64,000 bases of DNA from Phytoactinopolyspora halotolerans (GTDB lineage: Bacteria > Actinomycetota > Actinomycetes > Jiangellales > Jiangellaceae): assembly GCF_010550675.1 (NCBI RefSeq), contig NZ_JAAGOA010000024.1, positions 1 to 64,000 on the forward strand, in the 5' to 3' direction. The position numbers and the translations under genes are program-made. Below the pieces are notes generated by a model that searched no databases, had not been told where the DNA came from, and saw nothing but the letters and a program-made list of their open reading frames with translations. The stretch's first letter is position 1. Each line of letters starts with the position of its first letter. Positions 41,305 to 50,112 of the stretch are shown here, one piece after another.

Positions 41305-42027
41305 TCAGCTATCTTCAGCGTTCTTCAAGACGCCCGTGAGGTGTTCGGCGGCGGCAAGTACGGCAGGGGCGTGGACCCGGCCCGGTTGCCGGGTGAGTCG
41401 TTCGATCGGGCCGGACACGGAGACGGCGGCGACCACGCGGCCGCTGGAGGACCGTACCGGTGCGGAGACGGACGCCACACCAGGCTCACGCTCACCGACG
41501 CTCTGCGCCCAGCCGCGGCGGCGGACGGCGGCAAGCATGGTTGCGGTGAAACGCGCACCTTGTAGTCCGCGATGCATGCGCTCCGGTTCCTCCCATGCTA
41601 GGAGGATCTGTGCGGCGGAGCCGGCAAGCATGGTGACGGTGGCGCCGACTGGGATCGTGTCCCGCAGGCCACTGGGGCGCTCCGCGGCGGCGACGCAAAT
41701 ACGCTGGTCGCCCTGGCGCCGGAAGAGTTGCGTGCTCTCTCCGGTTGCCTCCCGCAGTCTGGCGAGAACCGGCCCTGCAGCGGCGAGAAGGCGATCTTCG
41801 CCGGCGGCGGCCGCGAGCTCGGACAGGCGAGGGCCAAGCACGAATCGCCCGTGCAGATCTCTGGAGACAAGCCGGTGATGCTCGAGTGCGACAGCCAATC
41901 GATGTGCCGTAGGGCGCGCGAGACCTGTCGACGCGACGAGGTTGGCCAGCGTCGCCGGGCCAGCCTCAAGTGCAGATAACACCAGGGCGGCCTTGTCAAG
42001 GACGCCAACTCCGCTAGAGTTGTCCAT
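41305..42027 (-). CDS. ndgR: IclR-family regulator of leucine biosynthesis (NdgR/LtbR type)
   Basis: A 240-residue IclR protein. The winged helix covers residues 8-65 (LDKAALVLSALEAGPATLAN, LVASTGLARPTAHRLAVALE). The effector domain follows from about 80 (ATGESTQLFRRQGDQRICVA, GLRDTIPVGATVTMLAGSAA, ERAAGVASVSAPV-like GVASVSAPVRSSSGRV). It is divergent from leuCD, exactly the place of NdgR in Streptomyces and LtbR in Corynebacterium, which control leuCD and are linked to amino-acid dependent growth. The open frame continues upstream over the leuC antisense strand; ATG 42027 is the sensible start. Two overlapping palindromes follow upstream. Confidence 0.93.
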   Translation of the reverse strand: MDNSSGVGVLDKAALVLSALEAGPATLANLVASTGLARPTAHRLAVALEHHRLVSRDLHGRFVLGPRLSELAAAAGEDRLLAAAGPVLARLREATGESTQLFRRQGDQRICVAAAERPSGLRDTIPVGATVTMLAGSAAQILLAWEEPERMHRGLQGARFTATMLAAVRRRGWAQSVGEREPGVASVSAPVRSSSGRVVAAVSVSGPIERLTRQPGRVHAPAVLAAAEHLTGVLKNAEDS

Positions 42028-42041
42028 GACTCGATATTGCC

Positions 42042-42069
42042 ATCTCAGCATGCGAGATTTCAAGTCTCG
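42042..42069. promoter_or_regulatory. Overlapping palindromes in the ndgR/leuC intergenic region
   Basis: ATCTC-N7-GAGAT at 42042-42058 and CGAGA-N7-TCTCG at 42053-42069 share bases and lie in the 99-bp divergent region. They are the only symmetric sequences there and could be sites for NdgR. No experimentally known site sequence was compared. Confidence 0.45.
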
Positions 42070-42126
42070 GCCGGCTGACGCGCTCGGAGTCGTACACGAC
42101 AAGATCATGACACCAAGGAGACGGCA

Positions 42127-43539
42127 ATGGGGAAGACCCTGGCTGAAAAAGTGTGGGATGCGCACGTTGTGCGCCAAGCCGAGGGTGAGCCGGACCTTCT
42201 CTACATTGACCTCCACCTCGTGCACGAGGTCACCAGTCCTCAGGCGTTCGAGGGTCTGCGTCTGGCCGGACGGAAGGTCCGTCGTCCGGACCTGACCCTG
42301 GCCACCGAGGACCACAACACCCCGACGGTCGACATCGACAAGCCGATCGCCGATATCACCAGCCGCACACAGATCGAGACTCTGCGACGCAACTGTGAGG
42401 AGTTCGGGATCCGGCTGCACCCCCTCGGCGACGCCGAGCAGGGCATCGTCCATGTCGTCGGGCCGCAGCTCGGTCTCACGCAGCCCGGGCTGACCGTCGT
42501 CTGTGGCGACTCGCACACATCGACACATGGGGCGTTCGGCGCGTTGGCGTTCGGCATCGGCACATCCGAGGTCGAGCACGTCCTGGCGACCCAGACGTTG
42601 CCGCTGCGCCCGTTCAAGACGATGGCGATCAACGTCGAGGGACAGCTCAAGCCGGGAAGCACAGCCAAGGACATCATCCTGGCCGTCATCGCGAAGATCG
42701 GCACCGGCGGGGGACAGGGCTACGTCCTCGAGTACCGGGGCGAGGCGATCCGGTCGTTGTCGATGGAATCGCGGATGACCATCTGCAATATGTCCATCGA
42801 AGCCGGTGCCCGTGCCGGAATGATCGCACCGGATGAGACCACGTTCGCCTACATCGAGGGACGTCCGCACGCTCCGCAGGGCAAGGAGTGGGACGCCGCC
42901 GTCGAGTACTGGAAGACATTGCGCACGGACGACGACGCGGAGTTCGACGCCGAGGTGACAATCGACGCGAGCGAGCTGGAACCCTTTGTGACCTGGGGAA
43001 CCAACCCTGGCCAGGGCCTGCCGCTGTCCGCCTCCGTGCCTGACCCGGAGAGCTTCGCCGACGAGGGCGCGCGGTACGCGGCGGAGCGGGCACTGCAGTA
43101 CATGGATCTGAAACCGGGCACACCGCTGCGTGACATCGCAGTCGACACCGTCTTCATCGGCTCGTGCACCAATGGACGGATCGAGGACCTGCGGGCTGCG
43201 GCTGCCGTGGTGAAGGGCCGTCGCAAGGCCGACAACGTCAGGGTGCTCGTCGTTCCGGGGTCTCATCGGGTGCGTATGCAAGCCGAGGAAGAAGGGCTTG
43301 ACACCGTGTTCAAGGAGTTCGGTGCGGAGTGGCGGCACGCAGGCTGCTCGATGTGCCTGGGGATGAACCCGGACCAGCTGGCGCCCGGGGAGCGGAGCGC
43401 CTCGACGTCGAACCGCAACTTCGAGGGTCGACAGGGCAAAGGTGGGCGGACTCACCTGGTGAGCCCGCTGGTCGCCGCGGCCACGAGTGTGCGCGGCACG
43501 CTGTCGTCCCCGGCCGACCTCGAGTCTGCCGCCAACTGA
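42127..43539 (+). CDS. leuC: 3-isopropylmalate dehydratase large subunit
   Basis: A 470-residue aconitase-family enzyme. Landmarks: [48 protein letters not shown] with the first [4Fe-4S] region, [20 protein letters not shown] (cluster Cys at about 340), and [14 protein letters not shown] with two more cluster Cys (about 400-410). The three cysteines ligate the cluster. With LeuD it isomerises 2- to 3-isopropylmalate in leucine synthesis. ATG 42127 has GGAG upstream. The gene is divergent from ndgR and 101 bp upstream of leuD. Confidence 0.97.
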   Translation: MGKTLAEKVWDAHVVRQAEGEPDLLYIDLHLVHEVTSPQAFEGLRLAGRKVRRPDLTLATEDHNTPTVDIDKPIADITSRTQIETLRRNCEEFGIRLHPLGDAEQGIVHVVGPQLGLTQPGLTVVCGDSHTSTHGAFGALAFGIGTSEVEHVLATQTLPLRPFKTMAINVEGQLKPGSTAKDIILAVIAKIGTGGGQGYVLEYRGEAIRSLSMESRMTICNMSIEAGARAGMIAPDETTFAYIEGRPHAPQGKEWDAAVEYWKTLRTDDDAEFDAEVTIDASELEPFVTWGTNPGQGLPLSASVPDPESFADEGARYAAERALQYMDLKPGTPLRDIAVDTVFIGSCTNGRIEDLRAAAAVVKGRRKADNVRVLVVPGSHRVRMQAEEEGLDTVFKEFGAEWRHAGCSMCLGMNPDQLAPGERSASTSNRNFEGRQGKGGRTHLVSPLVAAATSVRGTLSSPADLESAAN

Positions 43540-43640
43540 CAACCCTCCGTGATGGTCGACGGTCAGCCGCAGCAGGGAGCAGCAGCGTCCGGAGGCGATC
43601 GATTGATGATCACGAGCGATGCGAACGAATAGAGGACACC

Positions 43641-44231
43641 ATGGAGAAGTTCATCCGGCACACCGGCGTGGGCGTGCCGCTGCGCTACAGCAACGTCGAC
43701 ACGGACCAGATCATCCCGGCCGTCTACCTGAAGCGCGTGACCCGTACGGGCTTCGAGGACGCGTTGTTCGCGGCCTGGCGCGGTGACGAGACGTTCGTGC
43801 TGAATCAGCCTGCCTTCCGCTCTGGCTCCGTGCTGGTGGCCGGGCCCGACTTCGGTACCGGATCGTCCCGCGAACACGCTGTCTGGGCGCTGAAGGACTA
43901 CGGGTTCAAGGCGGTCCTGTCGTCCAGGTTCGCGGACATCTTCCGCGGGAACTCCGGCAAGCAGGGCTTGTTGACCGGGGAGCTCTCGCAGGACGACATC
44001 GAGCTGATCTGGAAGGTTCTGGAGAACGAGCCTGGTACCGAGGTGACCGTCGACCTGGAGCAGCGTGAGGTGCGCTGTGCGGACATCGTCGCGCCCATGA
44101 GTGTCGACGACTACACGCGGTGGCGTTTGATGGAGGGTTTGGACGACATCGGGTTGACGTACCGCCACATCGACGCCATCGGCGACTACGAGGCCAGTCG
44201 GCCCTCCCACAAGCCGCGGACGCTCGTCTGA
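43641..44231 (+). CDS. leuD: 3-isopropylmalate dehydratase small subunit
   Basis: A 196-residue protein of the aconitase swivel domain: [60 protein letters not shown]. Forms the heterodimer with LeuC. ATG 43641 follows AGAGGA. The frame is open upstream across the leuC stop without similarity. Third of the leucine cluster (ndgR<>leuC-leuD). Confidence 0.97.
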   Translation: MEKFIRHTGVGVPLRYSNVDTDQIIPAVYLKRVTRTGFEDALFAAWRGDETFVLNQPAFRSGSVLVAGPDFGTGSSREHAVWALKDYGFKAVLSSRFADIFRGNSGKQGLLTGELSQDDIELIWKVLENEPGTEVTVDLEQREVRCADIVAPMSVDDYTRWRLMEGLDDIGLTYRHIDAIGDYEASRPSHKPRTLV

Positions 44232-44353
44232 AGCGTGGTGGGCACGAGATAGCGACAGTCTCGGCGTTGTACGCGCCAAATTGAGCGCGGCGGGATTACC
44301 CTGGGCTGGACTATCCGGCGTCGAGAACTGAGTGGGAACGGTAAGGAGCGACG

Positions 44354-45274
44354 GTGGGGAAGAAAAAGCTGATCGATCGGATCGCTGAACGTTTCGACGG
44401 GAACCGCGAGGTGGCGCAGCACGCCTTGGACGCCGTCGTCGACTCCATCACCAAGTCTCTCGCGGCCGGTGAGAAGGTCGTGATCAAGAGATTCGGTGTG
44501 TTCTCCCAGCAGACCGAGAAGACCGACAAGAAGGGCAAGAAGTCCAAGAAGAGGGTGGTACCCACCTTCGATCCCACGGACGAGTTGCGTGACGTTGTCG
44601 CCGGCGTCAAGAAGATGCGCAAGCGGGCGGCCGAGTCGCTCTCGGTGGTACCCGCCCAAGCAGCCCATGTTGCCGAGACCGCCACACGCGCAGCATCCTC
44701 GGCTGCCCGCGCGGCCGCTGGTGCCGTGCGCGGAGAATCCGCACCCGAAACAGCAGAGCCGGCCACGGGCGGCACCGAAACGGCTCCGGCGAAGAAGTCG
44801 GCGGCGAGTAAGTCGGCTCCGGCCAAGAAGTCGACGGCGAGTAAGTCGGCTCCGGCCAAGAAGACGGCGGCGAGTAAGTCGGCTCCGGCCAAGAAGTCGA
44901 CGGCGAGTAAGTCGGCTCCGGCCAAGAAGTCGACGGCGAGTAAGTCGGCTCCGGCCAAGAAGTCGACGGCGAGTAAGTCGGCTCCGGCGAAGAAGACGGC
45001 GGCGAGTAAGTCGGCTCCGGCCAAGAAGACGGCGGCGAGCAAGTCGGCTCCGGCGAAGAAGACGGCGGCGAGTAAGTCGGCTCCGGCCAAGAAGACAGCG
45101 GCGAGTAAGTCGGCTCCGGCGAAGAAGTCGACGGCCGCGAAGTCGGCTCCGGCCAAGAAGACAGCGCCCACGACGCCGCCCCGGCAGGCTCCGTCTTCGT
45201 CGGAGACGACCACCGGGTCGTCCGGATCGACCGGCTCTTCGTCGACGGGCACGACGCCGCCTGGCAACAGCTGA
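44354..45274 (+). CDS. HU-family DNA-binding protein with lysine/alanine repeat tail
   Basis: A 306-residue histone-like protein. Residues 1-95 form an HU-like body (DRIAERFDGNREVAQHALDA, VIKRFGVFS, VPTFDPTDELRDVVAG). The loop that usually carries RNPxTG is a lysine run (KTDKKGKKSKKR), so the minor-groove Pro arm is atypical. From about residue 144 twelve copies of APAKK spaced 11 residues form a basic tail, as in mycobacterial HupB and actinobacterial eukaryote H1-like proteins. It compacts DNA. GTG 44354 follows AAGGAG. It sits between leuD and cofC as a monocistronic gene. Confidence 0.92.
   Translation: MGKKKLIDRIAERFDGNREVAQHALDAVVDSITKSLAAGEKVVIKRFGVFSQQTEKTDKKGKKSKKRVVPTFDPTDELRDVVAGVKKMRKRAAESLSVVPAQAAHVAETATRAASSAARAAAGAVRGESAPETAEPATGGTETAPAKKSAASKSAPAKKSTASKSAPAKKTAASKSAPAKKSTASKSAPAKKSTASKSAPAKKSTASKSAPAKKTAASKSAPAKKTAASKSAPAKKTAASKSAPAKKTAASKSAPAKKSTAAKSAPAKKTAPTTPPRQAPSSSETTTGSSGSTGSSSTGTTPPGNS
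44783..45170 (+). repeat. 33-bp in-frame tandem repeats in the HU tail
   Basis: About 11.7 units of 33 bp (type AAGTCGGCTCCGGCCAAGAA plus STAS/TAAS-coding bases) lie at residues 144-272. Units alternate between two forms coding STAS and TAAS at the same position. Homogenised neighbouring copies point to slippage or gene conversion. The copy number is likely variable between strains. Confidence 0.85.
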
Positions 45275-45361
45275 CGAGTGCGGCGATCGGCGCGGCGGGT
45301 TCGGTGCCGCCGCGCTTCAGCGTTGCCGGACTCAGCGCGGCCGAGCTTCGGTCTGCCGCAC

Positions 45362-46075
45362 TTAGAATGCGGCGTCGAGTTGCACGATAACGGACTCGGT
45401 CCGTGGGCCCAGCCCGATCCGCATCGCGTCCCAGAGGTCCACTGCCGTGTCGATGTCGCGCCGAACCGACGGCACACCCGGGACATCGAGCTCCACTGCA
45501 CCGGCAGCGCGGTGTGCGGCGCGCGATCGGCCGCCGAAACGCGGGTCGAACTCGGCTCCGGGCAAACACGCGTAGAGCGTGGTGCCGATACCGACGGCGT
45601 CTGCCAGGAATGACGTCGGGTACATCGTGGCGGCGGTCAGCACACGCTTCAGCTCGTCGGCCCGCAGCGCCGGCAGGTCCGCGGACAACGAGGCGACCGC
45701 AGCGTCCGGTCGCCGGGTGCGGACCGTCGCGGCGCCGTGCCGCAACGCTGCGTTGAGTCCGGACGCGGGGGTGTCAGCGATGACGGCCGCACCCAGTGTG
45801 CGGGCCTCCGCAGCAGCCTCCTCATCGTCGGTCACCACGGTGACGGTCGATACCACCGTGCAGGCCAGCGCCGCAGCGATCGTGTCCGCAGCGAACGCCC
45901 TGGCCACATGCGGTCGAAACTCCCCGACAGCGTCGGCCAGCCGGGTCTTGGCGTACTCCGGCCGTTTCACAGGCACGACGATTGACCACCTGACGCCGGC
46001 ATGTGCCGCATCGGAGTTCACACCCGCGTCGAGGTCGGCATGCGGCGTGCTCTCCGGCACCGGTTCAGTGGACAT
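45362..46075 (-). CDS. cofC: 2-phospho-L-lactate/phosphoenolpyruvate guanylyltransferase
   Basis: A 237-residue nucleotidyltransferase. The CofC/FbiD pattern is visible: WSIVVPVKRPEYAKTRLADAV (P-loop-like K-R), VTDDEEAAAEARTLGAAVIADTPASGLNAAL and ADLPALRADELKRVLTAA, LADAVGIGTTLYA, FGGRSRAAHRAAGA. It makes the guanylylated intermediate of coenzyme F420, an actinobacterial hallmark. ATG 46075 follows GGAGAGAACC. It is convergent with HU and divergent from plsC, so it is not in an operon. Confidence 0.88.
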   Translation of the reverse strand: MSTEPVPESTPHADLDAGVNSDAAHAGVRWSIVVPVKRPEYAKTRLADAVGEFRPHVARAFAADTIAAALACTVVSTVTVVTDDEEAAAEARTLGAAVIADTPASGLNAALRHGAATVRTRRPDAAVASLSADLPALRADELKRVLTAATMYPTSFLADAVGIGTTLYACLPGAEFDPRFGGRSRAAHRAAGAVELDVPGVPSVRRDIDTAVDLWDAMRIGLGPRTESVIVQLDAAF

Positions 46076-46331
46076 CAGGGTTCTCTCCAGTCTCGGTCCA
46101 GCCGTTCGGCGGTGTACCGGCCAGTCTCCTGCTCCAGTCTTCCAGCCTGGCGTCGGCGCTGCCTGACGGGATGGCGCACTGGCCCCGCCCACGAACCGCG
46201 TCGGGGGATCGGACATCATGTTCATCGCCCGGTCCTTCCGGCCAGCTAATGTGTGGTTCGGGTGACGACGAGGCCGGGTGGCGGAGTCGTGTCGTCGGCG
46301 GCGGCCATGTCCGGTCATGAAGGAGGAATCT

Positions 46332-47111
46332 GTGGCGCGATCGAAGCAGCGGGTGGGAGCCTTCCGGATCGTGGCGCACATCGTGCGACCTCTGCTGATG
46401 GTGTTCACCCGCCGGCAGTGGGCCGGCACCGAACGGGTGCCGCCGGCCGGCGAAGGGCTGGTGGTCGCCGCGAATCACATCTCGCATCTGGACCCACTCA
46501 CGCTCGCGCACTTCTTCTGGGACAACGGTCGGGCCACACGGTATTTAGCCAAGGAGAGCCTGTTCCGTATTCCGGTGATCGGGCGGATCATCTCCAGTTG
46601 CGGGCAGATTCCTGTGTATCGCGGGACCGGCGACGCCGCGCAGGCGTACCGGGCTGCGGTGCAGGCCGTCCGTGACGGGGAGTGCGTGACCATCTATCCC
46701 GAAGGAACCATCAGCCGCGACCCGCAGCTGTGGCCGATGGTGGGCAAGACCGGAGCGGCGCGGGTGGCTTTGGAGACCGGGTGTTCGGTGCTTCCCGTGG
46801 CGCAATGGGGGGTGCAGACGATCCTCGCGCCGTACTCGAAACGTCCACGGCTGCTGCCGCGGAAGACGGTTCATGTCCGAGCCGGTGCGCCGGTGGACCT
46901 GGGCGACCTTCGCGACAAGCCGGTGACCAGCGCTGTTCTACGCGAGGCGACGGATCGGATCATGGCCGCGGTCACCGCCGAGCTGGAGGCCATCCGCGGC
47001 GAGGCGGCACCGGCTGAGCGTTTCGACATGCGTGCCGCTGAAGAGAGCCCGGAAGGGGGCGACTCGGGCCCAGACGAGGGCCCGACAGGATCGGGCGAGG
47101 AGTCACGTTGA
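46332..47111 (+). CDS. plsC: 1-acyl-sn-glycerol-3-phosphate acyltransferase (PlsC-like)
   Basis: A 259-residue acyltransferase. The HX4D motif is NHISHLDP (about 47-54) and the second motif PEGT (about 121, IYPEGTIS). An N-terminal hydrophobic segment (RIVAHIVRPLLMVF) may anchor it. It acylates lysophosphatidate on the inner membrane face. AAGGAGG lies six bases before GTG 46332. The last 35 residues are acidic and Gly/Ser-rich. The stop overlaps the gpsA start (TGATG), coupling two steps of glycerolipid synthesis. Confidence 0.9.
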   Translation: MARSKQRVGAFRIVAHIVRPLLMVFTRRQWAGTERVPPAGEGLVVAANHISHLDPLTLAHFFWDNGRATRYLAKESLFRIPVIGRIISSCGQIPVYRGTGDAAQAYRAAVQAVRDGECVTIYPEGTISRDPQLWPMVGKTGAARVALETGCSVLPVAQWGVQTILAPYSKRPRLLPRKTVHVRAGAPVDLGDLRDKPVTSAVLREATDRIMAAVTAELEAIRGEAAPAERFDMRAAEESPEGGDSGPDEGPTGSGEESR

Positions 47112-48136
47112 TGCCGGACGGCGCGACACGAACACGGGCCGCGGTCTTCGGTGCCGGGTCGTGGGGCACCGCATTCGCGCTGGTGCTTGCCGACGCGGGA
47201 GCGGAAGTCCGGCTGTGGGGCCGGCGGCCGGAGCTGTGCGAGACGATCAATCGCACACACGTCAACGCCGATTATCTCGACGGCGTCACGCTTCCGGCAT
47301 CGATCCGTGCGACGCACGATCCGAAGGAAGCCGTGGACGGCGCCGATGTCGTCGTGCTCGCTGTGCCGTCGCAGAGTCTCCGGATGAACCTGACCGAGTG
47401 GGCAGGTCTGATTCCGTCCTCTGCGCTACTCGTCAGCTTGATGAAAGGCATCGAGCTGGGCACGGCTAAGCGGATGAGTGAGGTGATCGCCGAGGTCACC
47501 GGCGCTGCTGGGGATCGGATCAGCGTCGTGTCCGGGCCCAACCTGGCCCGCGAGATCGCCGAACGCCAGCCGGCGGCGAGCGTGGTCGCCGCGGATACAG
47601 ACGAGCTCGCACGACGTATCCAAGGCATGTGCCACACGACGCATTTCCGCCCGTACACCAACACCGACGTGCTCGGTACCGAACTGGGCGGCGCGGTGAA
47701 GAACGTCATCGCGCTGGCGGTGGGGATCGCCGTCGGCCTCGGCTTCGGCGACAACGCCCGCGCCAGCGTCATCACCCGGGGACTGGCCGAGACGACGCGG
47801 CTGGGGCAGGTTCTGGGTGCCGACCCGTACACGTTCTCCGGCTTGGCCGGCCTCGGCGATCTGGTCGCCACCTGCTCCTCACCACTGTCGCGCAACCGCA
47901 CCTTCGGTGAGCGGCTGGGCGGCGGCATGAGTGTCGACGAGGTGGTGTCGTCGTCTCGTCAGGTGGCCGAGGGGGTCAAGTCGTGCGAATCGATCCTCGA
48001 ACTGGCGGGTCGCGCGGGTGTGGACATGCCGATCGTCGAGCATGTGGTGGGCGTGGTCCGAGGTGAGCTCGCGCCGCGAGAGATGCTACGGTCGTTGCTC
48101 TCGCGCACGGCCAAGCCGGAACGCCATGGACACTGA
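47111..48136 (+). CDS. gpsA: Glycerol-3-phosphate dehydrogenase [NAD(P)+]
   Basis: A 341-residue enzyme. Rossmann motif VFGAGSWGTAFA (GxGxWGTA), then the substrate-handling regions GIELGTAKRMSEV, VVSGPNLAREIAERQPAA and the catalytic Lys region GGAVKNVIALAVGIA, GLGDLVATCSSPLSRNR and EGVKSCES. It makes glycerol-3-phosphate from dihydroxyacetone phosphate for phospholipids. ATG 47111 overlaps the plsC stop. Next comes ddl. Confidence 0.97.
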   Translation: MPDGATRTRAAVFGAGSWGTAFALVLADAGAEVRLWGRRPELCETINRTHVNADYLDGVTLPASIRATHDPKEAVDGADVVVLAVPSQSLRMNLTEWAGLIPSSALLVSLMKGIELGTAKRMSEVIAEVTGAAGDRISVVSGPNLAREIAERQPAASVVAADTDELARRIQGMCHTTHFRPYTNTDVLGTELGGAVKNVIALAVGIAVGLGFGDNARASVITRGLAETTRLGQVLGADPYTFSGLAGLGDLVATCSSPLSRNRTFGERLGGGMSVDEVVSSSRQVAEGVKSCESILELAGRAGVDMPIVEHVVGVVRGELAPREMLRSLLSRTAKPERHGH

Positions 48137-48165
48137 GTGCGCAGCACGAGATAGGGTCTGTCGTC

Positions 48166-49275
48166 GTGAACCAAACGCCGCGCAGAATCCGGGTTGCCGT
48201 CGTCTTCGGTGGACGCAGCTCTGAACATACGATCTCCTGCATCACCGCCGGCGGCGTGCTCGGCGCCATGGACCCGGACCGCTACGAGGTGGTGCCCATC
48301 GGCGTGACGACCGAAGGCCGGTGGGTGCTGGCCAGCGGCGAGCCGGAGAAGCTGGCGATCAGCGACGGGCAGCTTCCGGAGGTCGCGGACGAAGGCGGCA
48401 CCGTCGTGTTACCCGCGGGATCCGGCCTGGTCGTTCAATCTCCCGGTGAGGTGCCGCGTGAGCTGGGCGCGGTGGACGTCGTCTTCCCGCTGCTGCACGG
48501 TCCGTACGGCGAGGACGGCACGATCCAGGGATTGTTGGAGCTGTCCGACGTCCGTTATGTCGGGTCGGGTGTGCTCGCGTCGGCGGTCGGTATGGACAAG
48601 CACGTGATGAAGCTCCTGCTGCGCGCGGCCGGTCTGCCGGTGACGCGGCACGTGCTGGTTGAAGCGGGGCGCTGGGAACCCCAACGCGAGCGGGTCGCCG
48701 CAGGTGCGGCCGATCTAGGCTGGCCGGTATTCGTCAAACCCGCGCGCGCGGGCTCCAGCATGGGGGTGGCCAAGGTCACCGAGCCCGCGGAGCTGGAGCA
48801 CGCCGTTCTGGCGGCCCGGGAACATGATCCGAAGGTGCTGGTGGAGGAGGCCGTCACCGGGCGCGAGATCGAGTGCGGGGTCTTGGAAGGTGTCGACGGT
48901 GGCGACCCCGAGGCGAGCGTGCTCGGCGAGATCCGGTTCGATGCGAGCCACGAGTTCTACGATTTCCAGGCGAAGTACCTGCCCGAGGGCGACGTTCATC
49001 TCGACATACCGGCGGACGTCGACGCCACCACGTCGGAGCGCGTGCGGCAGATGGCAGTGGCCGCGTTCAGGGCGTTGTCCTGCGAGAGTCTGGCCCGGGT
49101 GGACTTCTTCCTGCAGCCGGACGGCACGGCCATCGTGAACGAGGTGAACACGATGCCCGGGTTCACTCCGACGTCGATGTTCCCGATGTTGTGGGCCAAG
49201 TCGGGTCTGGACTACAGCGCGCTGGTGGATCGGATGATCACCACGGCCCTCCGTCGACCGCTCGGCCTGCGCTAG
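48166..49275 (+). CDS. ddl: D-alanine--D-alanine ligase
   Basis: A 369-residue ATP-grasp ligase. N-terminal VAVVFGGRSSEHTISCITAG (about 6-25), then HGPYGEDGTIQGLLELSDVRYVGSGV, the ATP-grasp segments WPVFVKPARAGSSMGVAKV, EEAVTGREIECGVLEG and RVDFFLQPDGTAIVNEVNTMPGFTPTSMFP are in order. It joins two D-Ala residues for peptidoglycan precursor synthesis. GTG 48166 lies 29 bp after the gpsA stop, so it is in the plsC-gpsA-ddl operon. A hairpin follows the stop. Confidence 0.97.
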   Translation: MNQTPRRIRVAVVFGGRSSEHTISCITAGGVLGAMDPDRYEVVPIGVTTEGRWVLASGEPEKLAISDGQLPEVADEGGTVVLPAGSGLVVQSPGEVPRELGAVDVVFPLLHGPYGEDGTIQGLLELSDVRYVGSGVLASAVGMDKHVMKLLLRAAGLPVTRHVLVEAGRWEPQRERVAAGAADLGWPVFVKPARAGSSMGVAKVTEPAELEHAVLAAREHDPKVLVEEAVTGREIECGVLEGVDGGDPEASVLGEIRFDASHEFYDFQAKYLPEGDVHLDIPADVDATTSERVRQMAVAAFRALSCESLARVDFFLQPDGTAIVNEVNTMPGFTPTSMFPMLWAKSGLDYSALVDRMITTALRRPLGLR

Positions 49276-49283
49276 GCACGATC

Positions 49284-49350
49284 CCACGGTCATCAACCGT
49301 CGGCCCGGCTATGGACCGACCATGGACCGGCCGACGGTTGGTGATCACGG
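49284..49350. terminator. Imperfect 22-bp inverted repeat after ddl
   Basis: Arms at 49284-49305 and 49329-49350 match at 18 of 22 positions. Their core CATCAACCGTCGGCC resembles the arm of the repeat at 6504 (CATCAACCGTTGGAC). Located 9 bp after the ddl stop and before the convergent DUF3515 gene. Same dispersed family as at 6504 and, by the GATCA core, 608 and 15320. Confidence 0.6.
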
Positions 49351-49368
49351 GGCATGGGAAGGGCGGTG

Positions 49369-49824
49369 TCAGCGGAGTGGACGTTCCGGGATCACGTCAG
49401 CGATCACCGGATTGAGTTCTTCGAGGATGAAACCCTCCGGGGCGTAGTCGTCGGGGATGGCTACCTCGACCATCGTCTCGCGGTCGGTGGCGGTGAAGAA
49501 CGTGCCGCCGTCGCCCTCTTCGGCGAACCATCCGATCCCATTGATGTCGAGCAGTTGCGCGTCCGGACGGTAGGAGCCGGGGAGGTGCACCCCGCAGCGG
49601 AGCACAATGGCCGGCTGGCCCCACGCCGCCACGGGTAGTGAGTCAGGTTCGACATCACGACGGACGGCGTCGCCGAGCACGTCCGGCAATCGATCGATCA
49701 AAGTTGCACACGTCTGCGAGCTGCCGGCCTCCAGTTCATACTTGTCCACCGAGACGGCGCCGAACCCGCAGCCGGCGAGTAGAAACGCCCCGATGCTGAC
49801 GATCAGAGATGGACGACCGGGCAC
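49369..49824 (-). CDS. DUF3515 lipoprotein
   Basis: A 151-residue protein. The N-terminus (SLIVSIGAFLLAGC) is a signal with a lipobox Cys at about residue 19. The body contains WGQPAIVLRCGVHLPG and the pattern of actinobacterial DUF3515 (IGWFAEEGDGGTFFTATDRE, VEVAIPDDYAPEGFILEEL). Function unknown. In Mycobacterium and relatives this gene is also next to ddl, gpsA and thiL. GTG 49824 overlaps the end of the Lrp-domain gene on the same strand. Confidence 0.85.
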   Translation of the reverse strand: MPGRPSLIVSIGAFLLAGCGFGAVSVDKYELEAGSSQTCATLIDRLPDVLGDAVRRDVEPDSLPVAAWGQPAIVLRCGVHLPGSYRPDAQLLDINGIGWFAEEGDGGTFFTATDRETMVEVAIPDDYAPEGFILEELNPVIADVIPERPLR

Positions 49825-50039
49825 GTGAGTGTTCGGGTGATTCCCTCGACGCCCTGGACTCGCGCGACCACGAGCTTGCCGAGGTCATCGACGTTGTCTG
49901 CTTCTGCTCGCACGATGACATCGTAGGGCCCGGTCACGTCCTCGGCGAGTGTGACCCCCTCGATCTCCGAGATCTCGCGGGCGACCTCCGCCGCCTTTCC
50001 TACCTCGGTCTGGATCAGGATGTATGCCTGCACCACCAC
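49803..50039 (-). CDS. Stand-alone Lrp/AsnC ligand-binding (RAM) domain protein
   Basis: A 78-residue protein consisting of the RAM domain of Lrp/AsnC regulators only: VVQAYILIQTEVGKAAEVAR, EISEIEGVTLAEDVTGPYD, VIVRAEADNVDDLGKLVV. It has no DNA-binding helix. Such stand-alone proteins oligomerise and bind amino acids. GGAGG followed by seven bases supports GTG 50039; three consecutive GTG codons make the exact start uncertain. It is divergent from thiL, and overlaps the DUF3515 gene. Confidence 0.88.
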   Translation of the reverse strand: MVVQAYILIQTEVGKAAEVAREISEIEGVTLAEDVTGPYDVIVRAEADNVDDLGKLVVARVQGVEGITRTLTCPVVHL

Positions 50040-50112
50040 GAGTTGGCCTCCAGCTCTTACGGAATGATGGTTGTGCCAACCTACATCTTGCCGCAGCGGA
50101 AGAGGAGTAAAC

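Noticed and set aside
42028-42126. T-box or leucine attenuator in the leuC leader
   Set aside because: The leader is 99 bp, with no T-box core and no Leu-codon leader peptide.
41305-43542. IclR gene extended to 745 codons through leuC antisense
   Set aside because: The IclR domain begins at ATG 42027; the extension is a shadow of leuC and has no domain.
44783-45170. Possible CRISPR-like repeats
   Set aside because: The repeats are contiguous, in frame and encode APAKK; there are no unique spacers.
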